A DNA stretch of 64,000 bases from Sanguibacter gelidistatuariae. Lineage in GTDB: Bacteria; Actinomycetota; Actinomycetes; Actinomycetales; Cellulomonadaceae. Where the stretch lies: assembly GCF_900096585.1 (NCBI RefSeq), contig NZ_FMYH01000007.1, positions 175,853-239,852 on the forward strand, given 5' to 3'. A model generated the notes under the pieces. That model searched no databases. It saw only the letters and a list, made by a program, of their open reading frames with translations, and was not told the origin of the DNA. The position numbers and the translations under genes were made by a program. Positions within the stretch are counted from its first letter, which is position 1. Each line of letters starts with the position of its first letter. Positions 33,091 to 41,554 of this stretch are shown here, piece by piece.

Positions 33091-34395
33091 ATGGACGTCG
33101 CAGCTCTTGCAGCACTCATCCTGGTCGTCGGAGTCTTCGGATTCCTGCTCCTGGGAGCCCCCATCTCCGTCGCGGTCGGCCTGTCCTCCGCGCTCGCCAT
33201 GGTCTCAGCCCTCGGTTTCGAAAACGGGATGCTCACCTCGGCGCAGCAGATGTTCCGCGGGATCAACAACTTCTCGCTCCTGGCCATACCGTTCTTCGTC
33301 CTAGCGGGCGTCATCATGAACAACGGCGGCATAGCCTTACGGCTGATCAATGCCGCCAAGGTCCTCGTCGGCCGTATGCCCGGCTCGCTCGCTCAGACGA
33401 ACATCGCAGCCAACGCCCTGTTCGGTGCGGTCAGCGGCTCGGCGGTCGCGGCGGTCGCCGCGGTCGGCTCGACCATGGGGCCGCTGCAGGCCAAGGAGGG
33501 ATACGACAAGAACTTCGCCGCTGCGACCAACATCGCGTCGGCGCCGGCCGGGATGCTCATCCCGCCGAGCAACCTCATGATCGTGTACTCGCTCGTCTCG
33601 AGCACCTCGATCGCGGCCCTCTTCGTCGCCGGGTACATCCCGGGGATCCTCTGGGCGGTGACCTGCATGGTCATCGTCTACCTCTATGCCCGCAAGCGGC
33701 CCGAGCTGAAGATCACCGAGAAGATCAGCATGGCCGTGCGGGCGAAGATCCTCGTCGACGCCCTCCCGGCACTGGCGCTCATCGTCGTCGTCATCGGCGG
33801 CATCCTGCTCGGCTACTTCACCCCGACCGAGGCGTCATGCATCGCGGTGGTCTACTCCCTCGTGCTGTCCTTCATCTACCGCTCGATCAAGATCCGTGAC
33901 CTCAGGCCGATCTTCCTGGATTCCACCCGTACGACGGCGATCGTCATGTTCCTCGTGGGTGTCTCCTCGATCATGGGCTGGGTCATGTCCTTCGCGAAGA
34001 TCCCCGCCATGGTGGCCGACGCGATGTTCGGGATCAGCGACAACCCCACGGTGCTGCTGCTTCTCATCGCGGTCGTCATGCTCATCGTCGGCTGCTTCAT
34101 GGACCCGACGCCGGCCGTGCTGATCTTCGCGCCGATCTTCCTGCCGATCGTCATGAGCTTCGGGGTGGACCCGATCCACTTCGGAATCATGATGGTCTTC
34201 AACCTCTGCATCGGCACCATCACGCCGCCGGTGGGACCGGTCCTGTTTGTCGGGGCCAAGGTAGCGAACCTGCGCATCGAAGACGTCATCCGCAAGCTGG
34301 TGCCGTTCTTCATCGCTCTCGTGATCATGCTGCTGGTGGTCATATTCGTGCCTCAGCTCTCGCTGTGGCTCCCCGGAGTCCTCGGACTCACGTAG
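33091..34395 (+). CDS. dctM: TRAP transporter large permease DctM
   Basis: 434 residues from ATG 33091 with GGAAGGGG upstream; in-frame codons further up overlap dctQ and are not used. About 11-12 membrane segments. LLAIPFFVLAGVIMNNGGIA, NALFGAVSGSAVAAVAAVGS, LIPPSNLMIVYSLVS and IGTITPPVGPVLFVGA are typical of DctM, which couples substrate import to a sodium gradient. Completes the TRAP set; followed by a strong hairpin and then kduI. Confidence 0.94.
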   Translation: MDVAALAALILVVGVFGFLLLGAPISVAVGLSSALAMVSALGFENGMLTSAQQMFRGINNFSLLAIPFFVLAGVIMNNGGIALRLINAAKVLVGRMPGSLAQTNIAANALFGAVSGSAVAAVAAVGSTMGPLQAKEGYDKNFAAATNIASAPAGMLIPPSNLMIVYSLVSSTSIAALFVAGYIPGILWAVTCMVIVYLYARKRPELKITEKISMAVRAKILVDALPALALIVVVIGGILLGYFTPTEASCIAVVYSLVLSFIYRSIKIRDLRPIFLDSTRTTAIVMFLVGVSSIMGWVMSFAKIPAMVADAMFGISDNPTVLLLLIAVVMLIVGCFMDPTPAVLIFAPIFLPIVMSFGVDPIHFGIMMVFNLCIGTITPPVGPVLFVGAKVANLRIEDVIRKLVPFFIALVIMLLVVIFVPQLSLWLPGVLGLT

Positions 34396-34403
34396 CCCGT
34401 CCT

Positions 34404-34448
34404 GGTCCGCCCCGTCCCGTGACCCGCAGGTGCGGGACGGGGCGGACC
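34404..34448 (+). repeat. 16-bp hairpin between dctM and kduI
   Basis: GGTCCGCCCCGTCCCG (34404-34419) pairs perfectly with CGGGACGGGGCGGACC (34433-34448), loop 13 bases. It starts nine bases after the dctM stop and ends 45 bases before kduI. No U-tract follows immediately, so it may be a transcript-processing or partial termination point separating transporter and enzyme genes. Confidence 0.75.
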
Positions 34449-34493
34449 GGCACGGCATGTCAGTTGTCTCTCTATATATAGGTGAGGATCGTC

Positions 34494-35333
34494 ATGGAAC
34501 AGCGGTATGCAACAAGCCCCGAACACGTGCCGGGGATGGACACGGCAGAGCTTCGCGGTCGCTACCTCGTGCAGGACCTCTTTGCCGCCGACAGCATCAA
34601 CGCGGTCTACACCCACCACGACCGGGTCGTGCTCGTCGGCATCAGCCCGGCGACCAAGCCCCTCACGCTGGGCACCTACCCGGAGATCCGCTCGGAGTAC
34701 TTCTTCGCCCACCGCGAGGGCGGCATCGTCAACGTCGGCGGAGCGGGCTCGATCACGGTCGACGGCGACGAGTTCGTGTTGGCCAAGGGCGCGTGCCTGT
34801 ACATCGGACGGGGAGCGCAGGCTGTCTCCTTTGCGTCCTTGGACGACGAGGGCGAGAACGGCCCCGCGGCGTTCTACCTCGTCTCCGCGCCGGCCCACAC
34901 CACCTACCCGACAACCCTGGTGGCACCGGGGCAGGGGACCGTCCGCGAGCTGGGCGACCCGCTCACCTCCAACCGGCGCACGCTCAACCAGTACATCCAC
35001 GAGAACGGCGTCAAGAGCTGCCAGATCGTCATGGGTGTCACAACTCTTCACCCGGGCAGCATGTGGAATACAATGCCTGCTCACACGCATGATCGCCGGA
35101 TGGAGGCCTACCTCTACTTCGATCTGCCGCCTCAGGCCCGGGTCATCCACATCATGGGTGAGCCGACCGAGACCCGGCACCTCGTGGTCGGGAACAGGGA
35201 AGCCATCATCTCCCCGAGCTGGTCGGTGCACTCCGGCGTCGGCTCGGAGAGCTACAGCTTCGTCTGGGCAATGGCGGGAGAGAACCAGTCCTTCGACGAC
35301 ATGGACGGATTCTCGATCGCTGACATGCGCTGA
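34494..35333 (+). CDS. kduI: 5-dehydro-4-deoxy-D-glucuronate isomerase KduI
   Basis: 279 residues from ATG 34494 (GGTGAGG at 34481). Cupin-fold isomerase converting 5-keto-4-deoxyuronate, made from unsaturated galacturonate or glucuronate, to 2,5-diketo-3-deoxygluconate. The zinc ligands His197, His199, Glu204 (PAHTHDRRMEAYLYF) and His246 (SWSVHSG) fall within one residue of those of E. coli KduI. Length is also the same. It follows the TRAP genes and precedes the IclR regulator and a KduD-like SDR, the next enzyme in the pathway. Confidence 0.95.
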   Translation: MEQRYATSPEHVPGMDTAELRGRYLVQDLFAADSINAVYTHHDRVVLVGISPATKPLTLGTYPEIRSEYFFAHREGGIVNVGGAGSITVDGDEFVLAKGACLYIGRGAQAVSFASLDDEGENGPAAFYLVSAPAHTTYPTTLVAPGQGTVRELGDPLTSNRRTLNQYIHENGVKSCQIVMGVTTLHPGSMWNTMPAHTHDRRMEAYLYFDLPPQARVIHIMGEPTETRHLVVGNREAIISPSWSVHSGVGSESYSFVWAMAGENQSFDDMDGFSIADMR

Positions 35334-35363
35334 CATCGGCGACGGACATGGGGATGGGACGCG

Positions 35364-36164
35364 ATGGGCACGCAGACCGCGGCAGGCACCGGGCAAGGCT
35401 CGGACGCGAAGACGGACACGAGTGCGAACGCGAGCGAGAAGACGCTGCTTGTCCTCGAGGCGGCCTTCTCCTACTCACGGTTCACGGACATCGTCGAGGC
35501 GACCGGCCTGCCCAAGGCCACGACGCACCGCATCCTCGCGACCCTGATGGATCGCCAGTTCATCTCGGTGAACAAGGACGGCGGCTACCTCCCGGGGCCG
35601 AAGATCTTGTCCCTGGCCGGGCGGGCCCTGGAACGGATCGACATCTCGGCGATCGCGGCCCCGCACATCGACGACCTGGTCGCCCGGGTGCACTGCACGG
35701 TCCACCTCGGTGCGGCCAACGGCGACGAGGTGCTGTACCTGGTCCGCACGGACTCCGACACGCCGTACCGGATGCCGTCGAGGGTCGGGCACTCGATCCC
35801 GATGCACTCCTCGGGGATCGGCAAGGTCATCCTGGCGTCCTACTCCGACGACGCGCTCGAACGCTTCGTCGCCCGGGCGGGTCTGCCTCGTCGGACCAAC
35901 CGCACCCTGACCACGCTCGAGGACCTGCGCGCGGAGATCGCCGACGTGCGCCGGCTCGGATATGCCCTCGACCGCGAGGAGAACGTGCCCGGCGTGACCT
36001 GCGTGGCGGCCCCCGTCTACGACCACACCGGGACCGTGAAGTACGGCGTGAGCATCTCGACCATCACGCTCGCGCACACCGAAGAACAGATCGAAGCAAT
36101 GTCACCCGAGGCGATCGCGACCGCGAACGCCATCTCGGCGGCGTTGGGACACACTCCCCGCTGA
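35364..36164 (+). CDS. IclR family transcriptional regulator
   Basis: 266 residues. After a roughly 28-residue polar N-terminus, the winged helix reads VLEAAFSYSRFTDIVEATGLPKATTHRILATL (recognition part GLPKATTHRILATL). The effector domain shows SRVGHSIPMHSSGIGKVILA and GYALDREENVPGVTCVAAPV, both diagnostic of IclR proteins. It lies inside the uronate operon between kduI and kduD and resembles KdgR in context, so it probably senses a keto-deoxy acid and acts on the GGTTCC repeats before dctP. Confidence 0.92.
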   Translation: MGTQTAAGTGQGSDAKTDTSANASEKTLLVLEAAFSYSRFTDIVEATGLPKATTHRILATLMDRQFISVNKDGGYLPGPKILSLAGRALERIDISAIAAPHIDDLVARVHCTVHLGAANGDEVLYLVRTDSDTPYRMPSRVGHSIPMHSSGIGKVILASYSDDALERFVARAGLPRRTNRTLTTLEDLRAEIADVRRLGYALDREENVPGVTCVAAPVYDHTGTVKYGVSISTITLAHTEEQIEAMSPEAIATANAISAALGHTPR

Positions 36165-36176
36165 CCGGTGCCCTGA

Positions 36177-36196
36177 GGGGCGCCGGCCGGCGCCCC
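36177..36196 (+). repeat. 20-base perfect palindrome between iclR-type gene and kduD
   Basis: GGGGCGCCGGCCGGCGCCCC at 36177-36196 lies 12 bases after the regulator stop and 20 bases before the SDR start. It could form a hairpin or cruciform and may moderate read-through into the downstream catabolic genes. Confidence 0.6.
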
Positions 36197-36216
36197 ATCA
36201 GAGAAGAGCACTGATC

Positions 36217-37008
36217 ATGTCGCACGACGTCACCGCGCCCGGGCAGCTCATCGAGCACCTGTTCAGCCTCGAGGGCCAGCTTGCGGTCGTGACCGGAGCC
36301 AGCCAGGGAATCGGCCTGGCCATCGCGAGCACCCTCGCCGCCGCCGGGGCGGACATCATCGGCGTGTCCACCTCCATGCCCGACGGCGAGAGCGCGGCTC
36401 GCGCGGCCGTCGAGTCCGCGGGACGCACCTTCATCCCGCTCCGGGCCGACTTCACCGACCGGGTGGCGGTCGCCACGCTCGCCGCGGACCTCGCCGCCCG
36501 CCCCGTCGACATCCTCGTCAACAACGGCGGCACGATCCGCCGAGCCCCGGCCGCCGAGCACTCCGACGAGGACTTCGACGCGGTCATGGACGTCAACCTG
36601 CGCAGCGCGTGGGTGCTGTCCCGGGAGATCGGCGCCGCGATGATCGAGCGCGGCCACGGCAAGATCGTCAACACCGCCTCGATGCTCAGCTTCCAGGGCG
36701 GCATCAACGTCCCGGGATACACCTCCTCGAAGTCCGCGATCGCCGGGCTCACCCGGGCGCTGGCCAACGAGTGGGCGAGCAAGGGGCTCAACGTCAACGC
36801 CGTCGCCCCCGGCTACGTCGCGACAGCGAACACCCAGCAGCTGCGCGAGGACACCGAGCGCAGCGAGTCCATCCTCGCGCGCATCCCGGCCGGTCGGTGG
36901 GCCCAGGCCGGCGACATCGCCGGTGCGGTGCTCTTCCTGTCCTCGCGGGCCGCGGACTACGTCAACGGTGCGGTGCTGCCGGTCGACGGCGGCTGGCTCG
37001 CCCGCTGA
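36217..37008 (+). CDS. kduD: 2-deoxy-D-gluconate/2-keto-3-deoxy-gluconate 3-dehydrogenase KduD-like SDR
   Basis: 263 residues. TGASQGIG binds NAD; NNGG, catalytic Ser in NTASMLSFQGG and Tyr-Lys in YTSSK complete the SDR active site. MLSFQGGINVPGYTSSKSA and ANEWASKGLNVNAVAPGYV are typical of KduD, which converts 2,5-diketo-3-deoxygluconate to 2-keto-3-deoxygluconate. It follows kduI, the preceding pathway step. A second gene of the same type lies at 39.1 kb, so one of the two probably has a different substrate. Confidence 0.88.
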   Translation: MSHDVTAPGQLIEHLFSLEGQLAVVTGASQGIGLAIASTLAAAGADIIGVSTSMPDGESAARAAVESAGRTFIPLRADFTDRVAVATLAADLAARPVDILVNNGGTIRRAPAAEHSDEDFDAVMDVNLRSAWVLSREIGAAMIERGHGKIVNTASMLSFQGGINVPGYTSSKSAIAGLTRALANEWASKGLNVNAVAPGYVATANTQQLREDTERSESILARIPAGRWAQAGDIAGAVLFLSSRAADYVNGAVLPVDGGWLAR

Positions 37009-37074
37009 CCGTTCCCATCCTTTCCCGCTCTCTCGCCTACCCAGCTTCCCGCCCAGTCCCGAGAGGACCAGACG

Positions 37075-38079
37075 ATGCGCATCACCATCACCGAATGTGA
37101 CCACGACTCCTTTGCACCCGAGATGGCCGTCGCCCGTGGCGCCGGAGCGGACTTCGTCGTCGCGCAGTCCACCGACGCGGCGACGCTGGTCGCCGCGTGC
37201 GCCGACGCCGAGGCGATCCTCGTGCAGTACGCCTCCATCACCGCCGAGGTCATGGACGCCCTGCCCGCGCTCAAGGTGATCGGGCGGTACGGCGTCGGCG
37301 TCGACTCGGTCGACGTGCCCGCCGCGACCGCGCGCGGTATCGCCGTGTGCAACGTTCCCGACTACGGGACCGAGGCGGTCTCGGACCACGCGATCGCCCT
37401 GGCGCTGTCCGTGGCCCGCGGCATCCCTCGGCTGGATCGTGGCATGCGGGCCGGTAGCTTCGACCTCGCGGTCGTCCGCCCGCTCTACCAGACCACCTCC
37501 CGGGTGTTCGGGATCATCGGCATGGGCCTGATCGGCTCCGCGACGGCACGCAAGGCGGCCGGGCTGGGCTACGAGGTGATCGGCTACGACGTGCGCGCCG
37601 AGCCCGGGGCGGCCACCTTCCGCGGTTTCCCCGCGGTGACCCTCGACGAGCTGCTCGAGCGTTCGCAGGTCGTGTCCATGCACACCCCGCTGACCGAGGA
37701 GACCCGCAACCTCATCGGTGCACCCGAGCTCGCCCGGATGCGCACGGACGCGATCATCGTCAACACCAGTCGCGGCGGCGTGATCAGGACCGACGCGCTC
37801 GTGGACGCCCTGCGGTCCGGCGCGATCGCCGGCGCCGGGATCGACGTCCACGAGACCGAACCGCTCCCGGCGGGGCATGCGCTCATGGACTTCGACAACG
37901 TCGTGCTCACCCCGCACCTAGCCTGGTATTCCGAGGAGTCCTACGTCGAGCTCAAGCGCCGCACGATCGAGAACGTCGTCGAGGTCTGTGCCGGCCGCCC
38001 GCCGCGCAACATCCTCAACCCCGAGGTCCTGGGGACCCCGGGGCGCAATGCCCAGTTCGCCCTCACGACAGGAGCCTGA
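37075..38079 (+). CDS. D-isomer-specific 2-hydroxyacid dehydrogenase family protein (CtBP/SerA-like)
   Basis: 334 residues. NAD-binding GIIGMGLIGSATARKA, and the catalytic Arg, Glu and His seen in IVNTSRGGVIRTD, DVHETEP and TPHLAWYS. No C-terminal ACT domain, so it is not a feedback-regulated SerA. Such enzymes reduce 2-keto acids (hydroxypyruvate, glyoxylate, keto-gluconates) to D-2-hydroxy acids, or the reverse. It sits in the uronate operon, 66 bases after kduD and one base before the alcohol dehydrogenase gene. Exact substrate unknown. Confidence 0.88.
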   Translation: MRITITECDHDSFAPEMAVARGAGADFVVAQSTDAATLVAACADAEAILVQYASITAEVMDALPALKVIGRYGVGVDSVDVPAATARGIAVCNVPDYGTEAVSDHAIALALSVARGIPRLDRGMRAGSFDLAVVRPLYQTTSRVFGIIGMGLIGSATARKAAGLGYEVIGYDVRAEPGAATFRGFPAVTLDELLERSQVVSMHTPLTEETRNLIGAPELARMRTDAIIVNTSRGGVIRTDALVDALRSGAIAGAGIDVHETEPLPAGHALMDFDNVVLTPHLAWYSEESYVELKRRTIENVVEVCAGRPPRNILNPEVLGTPGRNAQFALTTGA

Positions 38080-38080
38080 G

Positions 38081-39133
38081 ATGAACACCATGAACGCGGC
38101 ACGTTGGACGGCCACCGACGAGGTCGAGGTCGCCCGGGTGCCCCGGCCGGCCGTACCTGAGGGCTGGGCCCTGGTGAAGATCGCCTACAACGGCATCTGC
38201 GGGACCGACCTGTCGATCTTCCACGGCAAGCACCCCCGCGCCGAGCACGGCCTGATCCCCGGTCACGAGATGTCCGGGTGGATCGAGGAGCCGGGGGAGA
38301 GCGGTCTCGCGGTCGGTTCGCTCGTCGTCGTCGAGCCGCTCATCTCGTGTGGGGAGTGCCTGTCCTGCCGGGGTGGTAACGCCCACGTGTGCAGCCGGCT
38401 CGGCCTCTACGGCATCGACGCCCCGGGCGCGATGGCGGACCTCGTGGCCCTGCCCCCGCACGTGCTGCACGCGGTGCCCGACTCGGTCGACCCGCGGACC
38501 GCCGCGCTCGCCGAGCCGCTCGCCGTGGCGGTGCACGCGGTCGCCCGCTCCGGCATGGAGGCCGGGGACACGGTCGCCGTCTTCGGCGCCGGGCCGATCG
38601 GGGTGCTGGTCGCCCTCGTCGCCCGACACGAGGGCGCGGCCCAGGTGGTTATCACCGAGCCGAGCCCCTGGCGCCGAGCGGTGGCCGGCAGCCTGGGCCT
38701 GACCGTCGTGCCCGAGGGGTCGACGATGACGTCCGTCGTGGCCGATCTCACGGGCGGAGAAGGGGCGGACACGACCTTCGACTCCGCGGCCCACCCCTCG
38801 GTCGCCGCCGAGGTGACGGCCGCGACGCGGGTGCTCGGGCGGATCGTCGTTGTCGGCGTCTACAAGCAGCCGACCCCGATCGACCTGCAGGCGATCTGCT
38901 TCAAGGAGCAGTCGATGGTGGGTGTGCGGGTCTACACGACCGCGGACATGACCCGCGCGATCGAGCTCATGGCCTCGGGCGCGCTCGGCCTGGAGCACTT
39001 CCCGACCAAGGCGTTCTCGCTCGAGGACTCCGCGGCCGCCTTCGAGGCCGCGACGACCGGGCAGGACTGCCTCAAGGTGCTCGTCACCCCGCTCGCGGGG
39101 ATGGCCGACGACGCCGGGGAGGTCGCACCGTGA
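38081..39133 (+). CDS. Zinc-dependent alcohol dehydrogenase family protein (sorbitol/threonine dehydrogenase-like)
   Basis: 350 residues. Catalytic zinc site in NGICGTDLSIFHGKHP and LIPGHEMSG; structural zinc cysteines in CGECLSCRGGNAHVC; NAD-binding VAVFGAGPIGVLVALVA. Medium-chain dehydrogenases of this kind oxidise polyols or sugar acids such as L-idonate, galactitol or L-threonine. The start follows the previous stop by one base and its own stop overlaps the next gene (GTGA), so the three are tightly coupled. By context it should act on a sugar acid such as an aldonate. Confidence 0.9.
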   Translation: MNTMNAARWTATDEVEVARVPRPAVPEGWALVKIAYNGICGTDLSIFHGKHPRAEHGLIPGHEMSGWIEEPGESGLAVGSLVVVEPLISCGECLSCRGGNAHVCSRLGLYGIDAPGAMADLVALPPHVLHAVPDSVDPRTAALAEPLAVAVHAVARSGMEAGDTVAVFGAGPIGVLVALVARHEGAAQVVITEPSPWRRAVAGSLGLTVVPEGSTMTSVVADLTGGEGADTTFDSAAHPSVAAEVTAATRVLGRIVVVGVYKQPTPIDLQAICFKEQSMVGVRVYTTADMTRAIELMASGALGLEHFPTKAFSLEDSAAAFEAATTGQDCLKVLVTPLAGMADDAGEVAP

Positions 39134-39882
39134 CCGCCTTCGACCTGACCGGCCAGGTGGCTGCGGTCACCGGCGGCGGCCGAGGACTGGGCGCGGGCAT
39201 CACGAGCGCGCTGCTCGAGGCCGGGGCAGACGTCGTCGTCTTCGGTCGCAGCGGCGTGCCGACCGAGCTGACCGATCACGCCGCGGCCCTGGGCCGACAG
39301 GTGCACTTCTACCCGATGGACCTTGCCGACCCGGCCCAGGTCGAGTCGGTCTCCCGTGAGGTGCTCGCCGCCCACCGTGTCGACATCCTCGTCAACAACG
39401 CCGGGACCCAGGACCGCCACCCCGCGGTGGACTTCCCGCTCGAGGCTTGGGACGCGGTGATCAACGTCAACCTGCGCTCGGTCTTCCAGCTGTGCCAGCT
39501 CTTCGGGCGACCCATGCTCGAGCGCGGCGCGGGCAAGGTCGTCAACCTCGCATCGCTGCTGAGCTTCCAGGGCGGGTTCACCGTGCCGGCCTACGCGGCG
39601 AGCAAGGGCGCGGTCGCCCAGCTCACCAAGGCGCTGTGCAACGAGTGGGCCGGCCAGGGAGTCAATGTCAACGCCGTCGCCCCGGGCTACATGGCCACGG
39701 AGATGAACGCCGCGCTGCTGGCCGACCCGCACCGCCTGGCCCAGCTCTCTGTGCGGATCCCGGCCGGGCGCTGGGGCAACCCCGAGGACATCGGCAACGT
39801 CGTGGTCTTCCTGGCCTCCCAGGCCGCGGCCTACGTCCACGGCCAGGTGCTCGCCGTCGACGGCGGCTGGCTCGCCCGCTGA
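39130..39882 (+). CDS. Second KduD-like SDR family oxidoreductase
   Basis: 250 residues from a GTG overlapping the previous stop. TGGGRGLG, NNAG, NLASLLSFQGG and YAASK give a complete SDR site. LLSFQGGFTVPAYAASKGA and DGGWLAR closely match the kduD product at 36.2 kb, so these are paralogs within one operon. Candidates are 2-keto-3-deoxygluconate dehydrogenase, gluconate 5-dehydrogenase or 2-keto-3-deoxy-L-fuconate dehydrogenase; the last fits the convergent fuconate-dehydratase-type gene. Last gene of the operon, ending at a large palindromic terminator. Confidence 0.87.
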   Translation: MTAFDLTGQVAAVTGGGRGLGAGITSALLEAGADVVVFGRSGVPTELTDHAAALGRQVHFYPMDLADPAQVESVSREVLAAHRVDILVNNAGTQDRHPAVDFPLEAWDAVINVNLRSVFQLCQLFGRPMLERGAGKVVNLASLLSFQGGFTVPAYAASKGAVAQLTKALCNEWAGQGVNVNAVAPGYMATEMNAALLADPHRLAQLSVRIPAGRWGNPEDIGNVVVFLASQAAAYVHGQVLAVDGGWLAR

Positions 39883-39915
39883 CCCCACCCCGCGCCCACC
39901 CCACCCGCCAAAAAT

Positions 39916-39983
39916 CCCGCTAAGTGCGGGCTAACGGCTGCCCGATGTCCGGTTTGGGCAGCCATTCGCCCGCACTCAGCGGG
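39916..39983 (-). terminator. Long bipartite hairpin terminator between convergent genes
   Basis: CCCGCTAAGTGCGGGC (39916-39931) pairs with GCCCGCACTCAGCGGG (39968-39983) with one mismatch; after a 4x4 internal loop, GGCTGCCC (39936-39943) pairs with GGGCAGCC (39956-39963) around a 12-base loop. On the minus strand it is followed by ATTTTT, so it is an intrinsic terminator for the dehydratase gene and may also stop the plus-strand operon. Confidence 0.8.
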
Positions 39984-40007
39984 TTGGGGAGAGAGGTGGG
40001 TGGGGTG

Positions 40008-41363
40008 TCAGACGGCGGCAGCCAGGTTGGCGCTCGCCGCCGCGGCTGCGTGGCGCTCGCGCCAGTAGGAGCCTTCCGGGAAGCGGTACTCGGCTACGGA
40101 GGCCGGGTGCATCTGGGTCGAGTACCCCGGCAGGCGCGGCAAGGAGTACGCGGCGTTCGTGACGATGCAGGGATCGGTGAAGTGCTCGTGCAGGTGATCG
40201 ACGAACTCGGTGACGCGTCCCTCGCGGGTGCCCGAGACCGCCACGAAGTCGAGCATGGACACGTGCTGGACCATCTCGCACAGCCCGACGCCGCCCGCGT
40301 GCGGGCAGACCGGCACGTCGAACTTGGCGGCGAGCAGCAGGACCGCCACGATCTCGTTGAGGCTGGCCAGGCGCCCGGCGTCGAGCTGGCAGAAGTCGAG
40401 CGCGCCGGCCTGCATGAACTGCTTGAACATGACCCGGTTGTGGCAGTGCTCTCCGGTCGCGACCCCGATCGGGGCGACGCCGCGCTTGATGGCCGCGTGG
40501 CCGAGCACGTCGTCGGGGCTGGTCGGCTCCTCGATCCAGAGCAGGTCGAAGGGGGCGAGCGCGTTGGTCCACTCGATCGCCTGGTCGACGTCCCACACCT
40601 GGTTGGCGTCGATCATGAGCACCCGGTCCGGGCCGATCACCTCGCGGGCGATCGTGCAGCGGCGGATGTCGTCGGCGAGGTTCGCCCCGACCTTGAGCTT
40701 GATGTGGTTGTAGCCCTCATCGATCGCCTCCTGGCACAGCCGGCGCAGCTTTTCGTCGGAGTAGCCCAGCCATCCGGCCGACGTCGTGTAGCAGGGGTAG
40801 CCGGTGGCCTCGAGCTCGGCGATGCGGGCGGCCTTGCCGGACTCCTTCGCACGGAGCAGCTCGATGGCCTCGTCGCGGGTGAGTGCGTCGGAGAGGTAGC
40901 GCAGGTCGGCGACGTCGACGAGCTGCTCGGGAGTCATGTCCGCGAGCAGGCGCCACACGGGCTTGCCGGCGAGGCGCCCGGCGAGATCCCAGGCCGCGTT
41001 CATCACGGCGGACAGGGACAGGTGCACCACGCCCTTCTCCGGTCCGAGCCAGCGCATCTGCGCGTCCGAAGTGAGGAAGCGGTAGACCCCGCCCATGTCC
41101 GCGGCCATCTCCTCGACGTCCTGGCCGATCAGCTGCTCGGCCTGCTGGCGCGCGGCCAGGGCGACGATGTCGTTGCCGCGTCCGGTCGTGAAGGTCAGGC
41201 CGAAGCCGGCGAGCGGGGAGCCGTCCGCGGCCACGCCGTCGGTGCGCAGCACGACGTAGGCGGCGGAGTAGTCGCCGTCCTTGTTCATCGCGTCCGAGCC
41301 GTCGGCGGTCAGGGAGGTGGGGAAGCGGACGTCTTCGATCTCGATGCTGGTGATGCGGGCCAT
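40008..41363 (-). CDS. L-fuconate dehydratase-type enolase superfamily enzyme (mandelate racemase family)
   Basis: 451 residues. The mandelate-racemase subgroup active site is complete: Lys222/Lys224 in IKLKVG, metal ligands Asp252 (MIDANQVWD), Glu278 ([10 protein letters not shown]) and Glu305 (ATGEHCHNR), and general base His355 (CPHAGGVGL). The N-terminus [20 protein letters not shown] and the [15 protein letters not shown] block are typical of L-fuconate dehydratases, which turn L-fuconate and similar acids into 2-keto-3-deoxy acids. It diverges from a 2-hydroxyacid dehydrogenase gene and converges on the uronate operon. True substrate could be another 6-deoxy or hexonic acid. Confidence 0.88.
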   Translation of the reverse strand: MARITSIEIEDVRFPTSLTADGSDAMNKDGDYSAAYVVLRTDGVAADGSPLAGFGLTFTTGRGNDIVALAARQQAEQLIGQDVEEMAADMGGVYRFLTSDAQMRWLGPEKGVVHLSLSAVMNAAWDLAGRLAGKPVWRLLADMTPEQLVDVADLRYLSDALTRDEAIELLRAKESGKAARIAELEATGYPCYTTSAGWLGYSDEKLRRLCQEAIDEGYNHIKLKVGANLADDIRRCTIAREVIGPDRVLMIDANQVWDVDQAIEWTNALAPFDLLWIEEPTSPDDVLGHAAIKRGVAPIGVATGEHCHNRVMFKQFMQAGALDFCQLDAGRLASLNEIVAVLLLAAKFDVPVCPHAGGVGLCEMVQHVSMLDFVAVSGTREGRVTEFVDHLHEHFTDPCIVTNAAYSLPRLPGYSTQMHPASVAEYRFPEGSYWRERHAAAAASANLAAAV

Positions 41364-41428
41364 GTCTGGCGCCCCTTCGTCATTGATGGGTCGGGAGGGT
41401 CACGAATGATGCAACACTAGCATTCATC

Positions 41429-41446
41429 AGATGACTACTGTCATCT
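41429..41446. promoter_or_regulatory. Operator-like palindrome between dehydratase and 2-hydroxyacid dehydrogenase genes
   Basis: AGATGAC (41429-41435) and GTCATCT (41440-41446) are perfect inverted copies separated by TACT. The site lies 66 bases upstream of the dehydratase start and 109 before the divergent dehydrogenase start. Its length and spacing suit a GntR-type dimer, but no regulator of that type is in the window. Confidence 0.55.
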
Positions 41447-41554
41447 ATGCAGGCAATCGTCAGACTCGAGGAGTCAGACCGGTAATAGATCAGATCTTTA
41501 CGTTGACTGTGTCCTCGGCGTGCCTCGCCGCGGATCAGTCAGGAGACGAGGAAC

